Assembly: GCA_900078375.1 (NCBI GenBank)
Contig: FLQS01000001.1
Location: forward strand, 153,319-217,318
Origin: an uncultured Mycobacterium sp.
GTDB taxonomy: Bacteria > Actinomycetota > Actinomycetes > Mycobacteriales > Mycobacteriaceae
DNA length: 64,000 nucleotides
Reading direction: 5' to 3'
The notes under the pieces were generated by a model. It did no database searches. It was given only the letters and a program-made list of their open reading frames with translations, and had not been told where the DNA came from. Below are positions 55,456-64,000 of the stretch, in pieces. Numbering within the stretch: position 1 is the first letter of the stretch; each line of letters begins with the position of its first letter. The translations under genes were made by a program, and so were the position numbers.

Positions 55456-55530
55456 GCCGGGACCCTACGAGCCTGCTGACCCTCGGCGCATCGCGGAGAG
55501 CGGCCATCTTTGGGTGATGGCCCGTTCGGG

Positions 55531-56574
55531 CTATACGAGGCCGAGGCGCGCGGCTTGGGCCACCGCGGCTGTCCGCGAGGTGGCGCCGAGCTTGCGCCGG
55601 ATGTTCGCGACGTGGCGGTGCACGGTGTGCGGGCTCAGCTGGAGCTGCTCGGCGATCTCGCGGTCACCGAGGCCATGTGCGACGCAGGCCAGAACCTCGC
55701 GCTCGCGACGCGACAGCAGCAGCGGCTCCGGCTGGTCCGCGTCGGCGGCGGGCGGCTGATGGAGTGCCAGCCCCTGACGGCACGCGCGGATGACGGAATC
55801 GACGTCACCGTGCCACGGAAAGTGCGAGTGCCCGTGCAGCGGAATGAACGTCGCGCCGGGAATCGCGGCCGCGACCTCACGCCCGAGCCGGTAGGGCACG
55901 GCACGGTCGTCGCGGCGATGCACGACCGTCGCCGCCGAGCGAACGAGGGGAAGGTGCGCACGGACGTCGAGCCGATAGACCATGTCCAGCAATGCGGCGG
56001 CGGTCTCCGCGGTCGCCGACTCGCGTTGCAGCCGGGTGAAGCGTTCGTGTTCGGCAGCCTCGGCACTGCCGAGGAAGATATCGCTGAGCATTCGCGCACC
56101 CAGTCCCCAATGCGCGCGAACCGCCGCCACGATCGCCTCGTCCACCCCGGGCGCGGTGAGCACATCGCCATCGGGATATGAGCCGTACAGCACCAGGCGT
56201 TCGACGCGCTCCGGGAACGCCGCGGCGAACGCGACGGCGGTACAGCTGCCGGATGAGCCGCCGATGAGCGAGACCCGATCGAGGCCGAGTTCGTCAAGCA
56301 GTGCGCGCAGCGTCGCGACCTCGCCATCGAGCGTCAGATCGGAGTCGTGCATCTCGCGGTCCGACACCCCCACCCCCAGCCGGTCGTAGCGGATCAGGGT
56401 GTAGTTCTCCGCCACGCCTGCCCAGAACCGCCGAACGTCCGGGCTTTGCCAGTCCAATTCGAGATGGCTAACCCACCACGCGGGGGCCACCAACGGCGGG
56501 CCGTCGCCGCGCACCTCGTACGCCAGGCGGCGGGCACCAACGGGCAGGAACCGAATCTCGGACTTGTCGAGCAT
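55531..56574 (-). CDS. Alpha/beta hydrolase fused to LuxR-type HTH
   Basis: A 347-residue fusion. Residues 1-270 are an alpha/beta hydrolase (IRYDRLGVGVSDR, nucleophile elbow GGSSG with Ser107, LHGHSHFPW His). Residues about 280-345 are a LuxR DNA-binding domain: LSRREREVLACVAHGLGDRE, HTVHRHVANIRRKLG. The hydrolase half probably senses or modifies the inducer. The start is uncertain; the ORF extends upstream but lacks a good signal. Confidence 0.9.
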   Translation of the reverse strand: MLDKSEIRFLPVGARRLAYEVRGDGPPLVAPAWWVSHLELDWQSPDVRRFWAGVAENYTLIRYDRLGVGVSDREMHDSDLTLDGEVATLRALLDELGLDRVSLIGGSSGSCTAVAFAAAFPERVERLVLYGSYPDGDVLTAPGVDEAIVAAVRAHWGLGARMLSDIFLGSAEAAEHERFTRLQRESATAETAAALLDMVYRLDVRAHLPLVRSAATVVHRRDDRAVPYRLGREVAAAIPGATFIPLHGHSHFPWHGDVDSVIRACRQGLALHQPPAADADQPEPLLLSRREREVLACVAHGLGDREIAEQLQLSPHTVHRHVANIRRKLGATSRTAAVAQAARLGLV

Positions 56575-56617
56575 CGCCTGTGAGCGTACGGCTTCCAGGC
56601 GGCTCAAGCCCTCGAAA

Positions 56618-57322
56618 CTAGGGCCAGAGCTGGGTGCGGTCCCATCGGCTGCCCGCCCGGATATAGGCCAGGCGGCGGTGCCGGCGATCCGGCGAGCCCT
56701 CCCAGAACTCCACCTCGGCAGGACGCACCGCGTACGACGTCCATTCATCCGGAACGTAATCGGGCTCGGCACTGAGGCGGTGGTGCGCCTTGGCGACTTC
56801 GGTGTCGAGTTCTCCCGCGTCGTGCATGGGCTGGCTTTGGCGCAGGGTCAACGCCATCGCCCGGGATTCCCTTGGGCGGGCGCGAAAGTCGTCGGCACTC
56901 GCCGCCACCCCATCGCTGACGACTGTCCCGACGACACGGACTTGGCGCACCAACGCCGGCCAGTAAAACGTCAGCGCGGCAACGGGATGGGCGGCGAGGT
57001 CGCGACCTTTCTGGCTCACCGAGCTCACCGCGAAATGCCACCCGACATCGTCGACCGCCTTCAGGATGAGCATCCGGGCGCGCGGCATGCCTTGCGCGTC
57101 GACGGTCGAGATCGTCATCGCGTGCGGCTCGGGAACTCCCGCATCGACTGCCGTTTGCAGCCAGGCCACAAACAGCGAAATCGGTTCGGCAGGAGCCTCG
57201 TCGACCTCGAAACCGCGGCCGGTCCCCGACAGGACGGGCAAGGCCCGTAGATATGCGCGACCGCCGTCGCCATCAGACCACCGATCGTTGTCCACGGTCA
57301 GACCGTAGCCCCGATCGCTCAC
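56618..57322 (-). CDS. FMN-binding pyridoxamine 5'-phosphate oxidase-like protein
   Basis: A 234-residue split-barrel flavoprotein close to PdxH: RARMLILKAVDD, FAVSSVSQKGRDLAAHPVAA, TFYWPALVRQVRVVGTV, then VPDEWTSYAVRPAEVEFWEG and the terminal RWDRTQLWP. PdxH proper ends RL(A/S)P; here QLWP, so PNP/PMP oxidation is likely but not certain. GTG at 57322, or TTG at 57325. Convergent neighbours; cytosolic. Confidence 0.88.
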   Translation of the reverse strand: MSDRGYGLTVDNDRWSDGDGGRAYLRALPVLSGTGRGFEVDEAPAEPISLFVAWLQTAVDAGVPEPHAMTISTVDAQGMPRARMLILKAVDDVGWHFAVSSVSQKGRDLAAHPVAALTFYWPALVRQVRVVGTVVSDGVAASADDFRARPRESRAMALTLRQSQPMHDAGELDTEVAKAHHRLSAEPDYVPDEWTSYAVRPAEVEFWEGSPDRRHRRLAYIRAGSRWDRTQLWP

Positions 57323-57334
57323 CAAGACAGTTTG

Positions 57335-58771
57335 TCAGGACTGCATCTGGCCGAGCGTCACCTGCACGGTTTGCGACGCCCCCGCCGGGTCGTTGTACGT
57401 CAGCGTGACGTTGTCACCGGGCGCCTTTGAATGAATCGCGGCAACAAGGGACTCCGGGCCGTCGATCACGCGATTGTCAATCTTGGTGATCACCGCGCCC
57501 TTCGGCAGACCCGCCGTCGCCGCCGGGCTGCCGTCCGCGACTCCTGCGACCAGCGCGCCGCGCGCGCTGTCGTCGGAGCTGAGCTGGACGCCCAGTGAGG
57601 CGTGCTGGACGGTACCGGTGGAGATCAGTTCGTCGGCAATGCGTTTGGCCTGGTCCACTGGAATGGCGAAGCCAAGTCCGATCGAACCGCTTTGGGCTGC
57701 CTGCGAATCCTGGCCGCCGCCAAGGGATGCGATCGCCGAGTTCACGCCGATCAGATCGCCGTTCATATCCACCAGCGCCCCACCGGAATTGCCCGGATTG
57801 ATCGCCGCGTCGGTTTGGATTGCGCTCATCACCGAATGCTGACCGGTCTGCTCATCGCCGGTCGCGACCGGACGGTCGAGCGCGCTGATGATGCCGGTGG
57901 TCACCGTGCCCTGCAGGCCCAACGGCGAGCCGACGGCGACGACGTTCTGCCCCACCTTCAGGTCGTTGGATGAACCGATGGCGATCGGGGTCAGCCCGGA
58001 CACGCCTTGCGCCCGAACCACCGCGATATCGTCGGCGGGGTCGGCGCCCACGACGGTGAACGGCACGCTCCGGCCGTCGGAGAAGGTCACGGTGGCCTCG
58101 ACGCCGCCGTTGGTCCGGCCATAGGGCCGGACACCCGGACCGTCCTGGCCGTTGTCGCTCGGGCTGACTTCGGCGGACATCGGTCCCCGGCCGCCCGCTG
58201 CCTGCGCAGCCGCGGCCACGACATGGTTGTTGGTGAGGATCAGCCCATCCGAGCTCAGCACGATCCCGGACCCCTCCTCGCTCTGCTGGCCGCTGCTGAT
58301 CTGCAGTTTCACCACACTGGGCAGCACCTTTGCCGAGACCTGTTCGACCGATCCGACCGGCGCTTGGCCGGTGGGCTGGTTAGCGACGGCCCCGGTCTTC
58401 GGCGCCGGCACCCCGGCGGCGACCGGTGTGGGTGCCGCAACCGTGGCGGCCGGCTGCCCGACATGGTCGACCACGGCGACGGCGGCGGCACCGGCAACCA
58501 TGGCGACAGCGGCCGTCCCGCACACCAACACCACGGCGCGGGACTTCGTCCGTTGCCCTGGATTTTGCTGTGACGCCGGTCTCACAAATTGACTGTGCAT
58601 ATCGGCAGGCTGCCCGTATATGGGCGGGTATACCTGACTTGCATGAGAAGAATCGTAATTTTGTTGATACCTGTCGTGACCCCACTGGTTTGAATTACTG
58701 TGATCCACAGCATCTTTCGCACGCCATTGCTGATGGTTGTCGTGTGGTGCATTCCCTGACCGGTAGCTCAT
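57335..58771 (-). CDS. HtrA/PepD-like membrane-anchored serine protease
   Basis: A 478-residue trypsin-like protease. Residues 1-75 are a Gln/Asn-rich cytoplasmic tail, 78-103 a membrane helix, then a Pro-rich linker, a protease domain with the triad His183 (TNNHVV), Asp248 (ADDIAVV) and Ser329 (GNSGGAL), and a C-terminal PDZ domain (about 390-475). The layout matches mycobacterial PepD (Rv0983), which degrades misfolded envelope proteins. Its usual MprAB neighbours are not here. Confidence 0.93.
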   Translation of the reverse strand: MSYRSGNAPHDNHQQWRAKDAVDHSNSNQWGHDRYQQNYDSSHASQVYPPIYGQPADMHSQFVRPASQQNPGQRTKSRAVVLVCGTAAVAMVAGAAAVAVVDHVGQPAATVAAPTPVAAGVPAPKTGAVANQPTGQAPVGSVEQVSAKVLPSVVKLQISSGQQSEEGSGIVLSSDGLILTNNHVVAAAAQAAGGRGPMSAEVSPSDNGQDGPGVRPYGRTNGGVEATVTFSDGRSVPFTVVGADPADDIAVVRAQGVSGLTPIAIGSSNDLKVGQNVVAVGSPLGLQGTVTTGIISALDRPVATGDEQTGQHSVMSAIQTDAAINPGNSGGALVDMNGDLIGVNSAIASLGGGQDSQAAQSGSIGLGFAIPVDQAKRIADELISTGTVQHASLGVQLSSDDSARGALVAGVADGSPAATAGLPKGAVITKIDNRVIDGPESLVAAIHSKAPGDNVTLTYNDPAGASQTVQVTLGQMQS

Positions 58772-58954
58772 CGCGTTCGACTTCTCTTTCTCATAATAAC
58801 TTAATGAATGCGCCAGCTAGCGCCTGAGTGCAGTTTGCCTTCTACGACTGAAGCTTTGCTGAGAATTAGTTCAACGCAACCCAAGACTTTTTAGTGGATC
58901 AATATCGGGTGCCGGTAAGCCGGCGCCGGGCAATCCGGCTGTAGCGTGGCGACC

Positions 58955-59578
58955 GTGAATTCCTCTCGTGTGCCCTCCACCGTCGCGCTTGCAGCCTGCG
59001 CCGCGTCGATCGCCCTGACGCTGGCCGCATGCGGCTCCGACACCACCACTCCATCAGCGAGCAAGACCTCCGCCGCCCCCGCGGTGGCGTCCTCCGTCAC
59101 CCAGGCGGCCGGCCCGGACGCCACCTGCCCGACGACACCGCCGGCGGCTGCAGGCACTCCCGAGTGGACTTTGCCCGGGGCCACCGGCAGCGTCGCGGTC
59201 ACCGGATCCACCGATACCGCCGCGCCCGTCGTCAAGGTGACCGCACCGTTCACCGTCACGGCCACCCAGGTACACACACTGCAGGCCGGTAGTGGACCGG
59301 TCGTCGCGCCGACGGCGTCGGTGTCGGTCTGCTACATGGGCGTCAACGGACGTGACGGGACCGTGTTCGACAGCAGCTATCAGCGTGGCGAGCCGGCTGA
59401 CTTCCCGCTCGACGGCGTTGTGCCGGGCTTCCAGAAGGCCATCTCGGGCCAGACGGTCGGATCCACCGTCGCGGTTGCGATGGTCTCGGCTGACGGCTAC
59501 CCGGACGGTCAGCCAAGGGCGGGAATCCTCCCGGGCGACACCCTCGTCTTCGCGATCAAGATCCTCAGCGCCTCATAG
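58955..59578 (+). CDS. FKBP-type peptidyl-prolyl isomerase lipoprotein
   Basis: A 207-residue lipoprotein. The signal ends in LTLAACGS, a clear lipobox, followed by a Thr/Ala/Pro linker. The C-terminal FKBP domain has VCYMGVNGRDGTVFDSSYQ, FPLDGVVPGFQKAISGQTVG and LPGDTLVFAIKIL. It assists folding of exported proteins at the outer face of the membrane. GTG at 58955 or 58946. Divergent from the HtrA gene, fitting a shared envelope-quality role. Confidence 0.9.
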   Translation: MNSSRVPSTVALAACAASIALTLAACGSDTTTPSASKTSAAPAVASSVTQAAGPDATCPTTPPAAAGTPEWTLPGATGSVAVTGSTDTAAPVVKVTAPFTVTATQVHTLQAGSGPVVAPTASVSVCYMGVNGRDGTVFDSSYQRGEPADFPLDGVVPGFQKAISGQTVGSTVAVAMVSADGYPDGQPRAGILPGDTLVFAIKILSAS

Positions 59579-59585
59579 CCGGCGG

Positions 59586-60140
59586 CTACGGCTGGCAGGT
59601 GGGCTGAAAGCCGTTCACCAGCGCGTAGATGTCATCCTTCTTCTGGTCGGCATAGTCGATGGCGGTCCACGTCGACGGTTGCGGCCAGGCGTTGGACACC
59701 GTCGGTCCATAGCCGCCGTAGCCGTAGCCATATCCGGAGCCACCGGAAATCACGAACAGCGCCCCGACCGCGTCTCGCATGTCGTCGCTGGCCCGGCGCA
59801 GGTCGACAAGTGCGGGTTCCAGCCCCGGGACGATGCCGGGGCCGTTGACGTCCTCCATGTAGTGCACGCCGTGGCTGATCATGGCGAGCTTGACGTTGGT
59901 GTCGCGCTGTTGGGCGGCCCCGCTCGCGTACGGCGAACTGATGACGATCCGCACGCCGCCGATGCCGGCATTGATGTCGTTGTCGAGGCTTTCCCGAACC
60001 TGGTCGAGCACGCCGCAGGGCACGCGCACCGGCTCGGCAACAGCCGTCGGCGCGAAGCCGACAGACGCGTACGTCACGGCTGCCAGGAGGGCACAACCGA
60101 GACTCAATGAGCTGGGTACCGTCGAATGAGTTTGCTTCAT
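59586..60140 (-). CDS. Exported protein of unknown function
   Basis: A 184-residue protein with an N-terminal signal ending near AVAEPVRVPC. The mature part has DNDINAGIGGVRIVISSPYA, a helical middle and a Gly/Tyr-rich segment (SGGSGYGYGYGGYGP) near residue 135, ending in PTCQP. Not assigned to a named family. Probably secreted. Confidence 0.75.
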   Translation of the reverse strand: MKQTHSTVPSSLSLGCALLAAVTYASVGFAPTAVAEPVRVPCGVLDQVRESLDNDINAGIGGVRIVISSPYASGAAQQRDTNVKLAMISHGVHYMEDVNGPGIVPGLEPALVDLRRASDDMRDAVGALFVISGGSGYGYGYGGYGPTVSNAWPQPSTWTAIDYADQKKDDIYALVNGFQPTCQP

Positions 60141-60232
60141 CGTCCACCTGTGTATCCGGGCATCACCATTGATGCCTGTATATAGGTGGAATCGACAGGC
60201 GCGTTACCGCCGCCCGGAAATTAGCTTGGGCG

Positions 60233-60694
60233 CTATACCCAGTTCCAGATGGACATGTCGCCCTTGGGGTAGTTCATGCAGACGTCGGTGGCCTTGGCCA
60301 CGACGCCCTTGTTGTTGAAGAACAGCTTGGCCCAGTTGCCCCAGCGGGTCGCGACGAACTCGTAGTAGATGTTGGTCGCGGTGTCCTCGGAGTACTGGCG
60401 GCGAGCCACCGGGTCGAGTGAGAAGAACCAGTGAATGCGGTCGAAGGCGAGCTGCTGAACCTCTGGCGGCCGGTTGCTGCGGTCAATCATGTAGCGCTCG
60501 AAGTACACCGGGCTGGTGTCGCGCGCCGCGGCCATGTACTGCTCGGTGTCGCACTGGGTGATGATGATGCGGTGCGGGATCGGATAGTCGTCGCTGGCGT
60601 CGGCGGCCGCCGGTCCGGCCGAGATGACACTCGCGGCCGCCACTGCGCTCAACGCCATTCCCGCGAGCTTTGCGCGACGCTTCAAACCAGTCAT
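60233..60694 (-). CDS. Exported DUF5078-like protein
   Basis: A 153-residue protein with a signal ending near AAADASDDYP. The mature domain reads IPHRIIITQCDTEQYMAAAR, SPVYFERYMIDRSNRPPEVQ, then RIHWFFSLDPVARR and a C-terminal Cys (VCMNYPKGD). The pattern matches DUF5078, a mycobacterial exported family of unknown role. Two cysteines probably pair. Confidence 0.78.
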   Translation of the reverse strand: MTGLKRRAKLAGMALSAVAAASVISAGPAAADASDDYPIPHRIIITQCDTEQYMAAARDTSPVYFERYMIDRSNRPPEVQQLAFDRIHWFFSLDPVARRQYSEDTATNIYYEFVATRWGNWAKLFFNNKGVVAKATDVCMNYPKGDMSIWNWV

Positions 60695-60851
60695 CGTTCT
60701 CCTGCTCCATCAGTCGGTCGGGTGCTGCCGAATCGGCGCGATCCCTAAACCATTAAGCGAACTAACTATATAGCGGTCCACTGCGCAGTATCCACCCTAG
60801 GTCCGCGCCGGACGGCGTTTGTGACGCGTGAGACTTCTGTCGCGGCAGGTG

Positions 60852-61115
60852 TCAGCCGCCATTGGTGACCGGGTTGGACGACAGCGTGATGAAACCGTCG
60901 TTGATCCACACGCCCCAGCGCCCACCCCACATATGGGTCCACACGACAGGGCGGCCGGCCCAGACCTCGGCGGGCTTGCCCGGCGCCCACGCGGGCACCG
61001 GCTCGCCGACATTCTGGTCCGGCGGTGGCGGGTCAGCGCTGGCTGGTGCGATGCCGATCGCGAGGCCAACCGCGAGTGCGCCGACAGCAGTCAGCGCGGT
61101 TTTGATCAAGGTCAT
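60852..61115 (-). CDS. Small exported Trp/Pro-rich protein
   Basis: An 87-residue protein with signal ending near ASADPPPPDQ and a Trp-rich mature part (VPAWAPGKPAEVWAGRPVVW, WGGRWGVWINDGF). It is too short for an enzyme; probably a wall-associated peptide. CTGGAG lies upstream of the ATG at 61115. Confidence 0.75.
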   Translation of the reverse strand: MTLIKTALTAVGALAVGLAIGIAPASADPPPPDQNVGEPVPAWAPGKPAEVWAGRPVVWTHMWGGRWGVWINDGFITLSSNPVTNGG

Positions 61116-61211
61116 GAGCACGACTCCAGCGTTCAGACGTCAGCGAGATACTTAGCAAATATAACCAGCAGACGGCGCGGGTAATCCCCTACCCCGCAAT
61201 ATCGCGGGTGG

Positions 61212-61817
61212 CTATGGCGTCGGCGCAGGTGTGGCAGTGATCGGGGCCGGCTGCCCGGACCCATTGAATTCGTACCCGGGAGGCGGCGGCCCGGTGATCG
61301 AGTAATAGCCCGGCGGCGGGGCGGGAGTCCCGGGCGGCGGCGGTTTACCCGGGCCGTACTCGCTCGGGGGCGCCTCCGAGCCCGGCGCGGTGTACGACTT
61401 GAATCCGGGTGGCAGCGGCGGCGGCGCGCCCGCCCCTTGTGGCGGCGCGACCGAGCCGCCGGCATAGGCCTCGTCTTGGGGTCCGTAATAAGGGTCGCGG
61501 GCTTGATGCCAGAGATCTTTGAGCGATCCGAGGACGCCCGGGGTGTTCTGCGAACCGTAGGTCGGGTTGGCGATCTCGGGGACCGAGGGCGGTGCGCCCG
61601 GTGGCGGAGGCGCAGGCGCGGGTGCCGCTGCGGGATCGACGGGCATGGCGACCGGTTGCCCCGGTGGAACCGCCGCCGGATCGGACGGGACCGGAATCGG
61701 CGTCGGCGTCATCGGGTCGGCTGAGGCGGTGGCGGCCCCGGCGAATGCGGTGCCAACGGCCAGGCCTGCGACGACGATCGCCCGGACGAATGGCGCGGTG
61801 CGGTGCCCGTCAGTCAT
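61212..61817 (-). CDS. Exported Pro-rich protein
   Basis: A 201-residue protein with a signal ending near ATASADPMTP and a Pro/Ala/Gly-rich mature part (PGQPVAMPVDPAAAPAP, then PPGFKSYTAPGSEAPPSE). A less repetitive stretch, NPTYGSQNTPGVLGSLKDLW, lies in the middle. Such proteins are typical of the mycobacterial envelope; function unknown. Confidence 0.72.
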   Translation of the reverse strand: MTDGHRTAPFVRAIVVAGLAVGTAFAGAATASADPMTPTPIPVPSDPAAVPPGQPVAMPVDPAAAPAPAPPPPGAPPSVPEIANPTYGSQNTPGVLGSLKDLWHQARDPYYGPQDEAYAGGSVAPPQGAGAPPPLPPGFKSYTAPGSEAPPSEYGPGKPPPPGTPAPPPGYYSITGPPPPGYEFNGSGQPAPITATPAPTP

Positions 61818-62009
61818 GAATCCGGTAGTCCTCTCGTTTGCCCTAGGCGTAAGGGCATCGTCGCACACATCGGCGATTGCTGTGCCGGGAGAAAACTCCA
61901 GTCCCAGGAGCACACCCTGTGTACTCCTGTCCTATCGCCGGCGTGAGGTGGGCCGTTTCAACGCTCCCCCGGTGCCCGGCGAATCCCGCCGGGCACCAGG
62001 GTCGGCGGA

Positions 62010-62297
62010 TCAGGCGACCTTGTTGCTTTCGGTGCTGCCGGTGGCCGATCCCTTGAGGTAGCGGGTGACGAAACCGATCGACGCGATCGTTGCGACGGCA
62101 CCGATCACACCCCACAAGACGATCGGGAATACCAGCGCGCCGAAGATGAAGTCGTAGGTCACTGCCAGGTAGAGCGACCAGATGACGCGGTAGATCGACC
62201 AGAACGCCAATAGGCCGGTGCTGATACCGATGTACAGGCTGTATTGGCGATCGACGCGGTCGATGTGCTGCGCGATGGGAGTCGGCACGATCTTCAT
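62010..62297 (-). CDS. Small membrane protein
   Basis: A 95-residue protein with three likely hydrophobic helices (LYIGISTGLLAFWSIYRVIW, TYDFIFGALVFPIVLWGVIG and a third overlapping it) and a basic C-terminus. GAGGAAGAACCA precedes the ATG at 62297. No family recognised. Confidence 0.75.
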   Translation of the reverse strand: MKIVPTPIAQHIDRVDRQYSLYIGISTGLLAFWSIYRVIWSLYLAVTYDFIFGALVFPIVLWGVIGAVATIASIGFVTRYLKGSATGSTESNKVA

Positions 62298-62388
62298 TGG
62301 TTCTTCCTCTCGTTGCTCGCCGCCTTCGTGGCGTCGTTGCGAGAAGTAAAGAACTGAGGATCGCCTACCGATCCCAACTAGAGGCCGG

Positions 62389-62820
62389 CTACAGCTCGCC
62401 GGAGAAGTCCGCGCTGAGCCAGCGATCCGGACGGAAGGTGAACAGCACGTTGTCGTGGCCTTCCATGCTGCGAGCGAACTGCCTGGCGCCCTCCTCGCCC
62501 AGGTAACGCACCGCGATCCCCTCGAGAACCTGCGGCGGGGTCGGGTCGGTGACGTCGGCAATCGACGCTTCGACCACCACGTATTGGTACGGCGGTTCCT
62601 CATGCTGCACCACCAGCGTCACGACCCCGGCCTGCTTGATCAGCCGTGCCTTCCGTGACGAGGTGCCCGTAGTGACCCGGATGTGTCCGCCGGGGCTGTA
62701 GTCGTACCAGATCGGCACACTGGCCGGGGGGCGGCCGTCGGTCGCGGCCACGGACAGCACCGCCACATGCTTGGCGGCGAGGAATTCCTGCCGCTCGGAC
62801 TCGGTCAGTTCTTTGGGCAT
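62389..62820 (-). CDS. PPOX/split-barrel flavoprotein
   Basis: A 143-residue protein of the pyridoxamine-oxidase-like (Rv-type F420/FMN) family: LTESERQEFLAAKHVAVLSV, RPPASVPIWYDYSPGGHIRV, KARLIKQAGVVTLVVQHEEP. Family members bind F420, FMN or heme; small and single-domain, so a cofactor reductase is likely. Divergence from the AhpD-like gene upstream is small. Confidence 0.87.
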   Translation of the reverse strand: MPKELTESERQEFLAAKHVAVLSVAATDGRPPASVPIWYDYSPGGHIRVTTGTSSRKARLIKQAGVVTLVVQHEEPPYQYVVVEASIADVTDPTPPQVLEGIAVRYLGEEGARQFARSMEGHDNVLFTFRPDRWLSADFSGEL

Positions 62821-62865
62821 ATAGCGCCAAACCCCCCGCTCTGGCCGGCTATTCCTGCTACGCGC

Positions 62866-63480
62866 CTAGTGCCGCGGCACACCGGTGTATTCGGGATTCG
62901 GTGGAACCGCCAGTGCGATGCCGATCCGATTGGTGGCACCGATGAACGCCGCGATCGAAATCGCCTCGAGGATCAGGTGGTCGTCGAGACCGAGCCGGCG
63001 CAGTTCCTCGAAGTCGTCCTCTCGGATGGACTGCGGGTTGTTGTTCACCGCGATGGCGAGATCGGCCAGCCCACGCTCACGATCGGTCAGTTCGTGCACC
63101 TGGTGGTGGTCGATCGCCACCCGCTGGCCGAACGACCAATCGCCGGCGACTTTGCCCAGCTTGTTCGCATGGTTGGTATGGCAGTACGCGCACCGGTTCT
63201 CGCCCGAGACGACCGTCGCAATCACTTCCCGTTCGCGTGCGGTCAGGCCGCCGCGTCCATCGGTGCCCAGCAGCGGAAGGAGATAGCCGTTGAGCCGGCC
63301 CAGATCGTCTTCGTTCAGTGAAAGCGCCCGGAACCAGTTCGAGGTCAAGCCCTCTTCGCGTTGCTGGTGGGTGAAGAAGCCCTTCACCGACTGGTTGCTC
63401 AGCGCATCGACCTCGGGGACATCGAGGCGAGAGATTCGTATTGGAGCGAGGCCTGTTGAAGGCTCAGCGGTAGTCGTCAT
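62866..63480 (-). CDS. AhpD/CMD-like peroxidase-related protein
   Basis: A 204-residue all-helical protein of the carboxymuconolactone decarboxylase/AhpD family with the redox motif ENRCAYCHTNHANKL (Cys97, Cys100, His104). AhpD-type members reduce peroxides with lipoamide. It matches the 'peroxidase-related enzyme' group. Divergent from tex, with about 120 bases between starts. Confidence 0.9.
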   Translation of the reverse strand: MTTTAEPSTGLAPIRISRLDVPEVDALSNQSVKGFFTHQQREEGLTSNWFRALSLNEDDLGRLNGYLLPLLGTDGRGGLTAREREVIATVVSGENRCAYCHTNHANKLGKVAGDWSFGQRVAIDHHQVHELTDRERGLADLAIAVNNNPQSIREDDFEELRRLGLDDHLILEAISIAAFIGATNRIGIALAVPPNPEYTGVPRH

Positions 63481-63600
63481 GGGCTGACTGTGCCGTCAAC
63501 GGCGCGAATGCCCAATCCTTTTGTGAAGGCAGACTCGAACTCTTGCGACATCCCTTCGGCCGTTCGCCGGTTTGTCGGGATGGTTCGGTAGGGTCTCGGC

Positions 63601-64000
63601 GTGACTTCGCGCCCAACCGTCAAATCTGTAAATGCCCGTCTTGCTGAGGAACTCGCGGTAGCCGAGACGCAGGTGATCGCAGCCGTCCGGCTGCTCGACG
63701 AGGGTGCGACGGTGCCGTTCATCGCCCGCTACCGCAAGGAAGTCACCGGCAGCCTCGACGACGGGCAGCTGCGCGACCTCGAGGAGCGACTGCGCTATCT
63801 GCGGGAGCTCGACGAACGGCGCGACGCGGTGCTGGCCTCCATCCAGGAGCAGGGCAAGCTGACCGACGAGCTGAGGGCGGCGCTGCTCACCGCCGATACC
63901 AAATCCCGGGTCGAGGACATCTACCTGCCGTACAAACCGAAGCGGCGCACGAAGGCGCAGATCGCCCGCGAAGCCGGGTTGGAGCCCCTCGCCGATCGGC
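63601..64000 (+). CDS. tex: Tex-like RNA-binding protein, N-terminal part
   Basis: The first about 130 residues of a Tex protein, running off the window. [20 protein letters not shown] and [20 protein letters not shown] are diagnostic of the Tex N-terminal domain. Tex is a conserved S1-domain transcription accessory factor of about 770 residues. GTG start at 63601. Confidence 0.93.
   Translation, partial: MTSRPTVKSVNARLAEELAVAETQVIAAVRLLDEGATVPFIARYRKEVTGSLDDGQLRDLEERLRYLRELDERRDAVLASIQEQGKLTDELRAALLTADTKSRVEDIYLPYKPKRRTKAQIAREAGLEPLADR

Noticed and set aside
56618..57322. Confident assignment as pdxH
   Set aside because: The C-terminal RL(A/S)P signature is changed to QLWP, and related PhzG-type oxidases share the rest of the pattern.

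Overview
The DNA is high in G+C and actinobacterial, most likely from a mycobacterium of the fast-growing environmental (Mycolicibacterium) type. The evidence is protein families rather than rRNA: a locus in the order of M. tuberculosis Rv0081-Rv0087, a GyrB/GyrA-like pair matching the atypical TopoM of M. smegmatis, a DesA2-type acyl-ACP desaturase, mycobacterial small families (DUF5313, DUF6131, DUF5078, DUF1906/Rv2525c), a cutinase, F420-type luciferase-like oxidoreductases, several P450s, and frequent GTG starts with 4-nt overlaps. I saw no rRNA, tRNA, CRISPR array, phage or intact insertion sequence.

Layout. 0-10 kb: MFS exporter, hotdog thioesterase, P1-family peptidase, rhodanese, an aldolase-like thiolase/DUF35 pair, a HicB-like and a DUF1801 protein, a decayed enoyl-CoA hydratase and two secreted proteins, one built of tandem repeats. 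10-17.5 kb: a TetR gene divergent from a four-gene membrane operon ending in cytochrome-oxidase subunit III- and IV-like proteins, a thioredoxin fused to a duplicated domain, and a P450/DHDPR-like pair divergent from a second TetR. 17.4-18.5 kb has no convincing large gene but carries repeated palindromes. 18.5-32 kb: desaturase, two thiolases, and a 7-kb six-gene membrane complex related to complex I and group 4 hydrogenases, flanked by two ArsR regulators.

32-42 kb: SnoaL, WYL regulator and SRPBCC genes, the second type II topoisomerase (B then A), then a decaying stretch with a broken glutaminase, a broken P450 and small genes (DUF1905, DUF6131, DCC, PIN). 42-55 kb: Tat-exported glycosidase-like protein, LLM oxidoreductases, TetR, SRPBCC, an SCP-x-type thiolase with its DUF35 partner, an NDH-2-like enzyme, a GGDEF-EAL protein, an HD protein, cutinase and small secreted proteins. 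55-64 kb: methyltransferase, an alpha/beta hydrolase-LuxR fusion, two split-barrel flavoproteins, an HtrA protease, an FKBP lipoprotein, a run of small exported proteins, an AhpD-like protein and the start of tex.

How it fits together. The best-organised unit is the complex at 23.2-30.6 kb. Its large subunit has lost the nickel-ligand cysteines while the small subunit keeps its iron-sulfur cysteines, so it is an energy-converting-hydrogenase-related (Ehr) complex rather than a hydrogenase. The two ArsR genes and AT-rich TAGCA/TGCTA repeats in front of one ArsR gene, a thiolase and other genes suggest a shared redox- or hypoxia-linked regulon joining lipid beta-oxidation to membrane electron transfer; this last step is inference.
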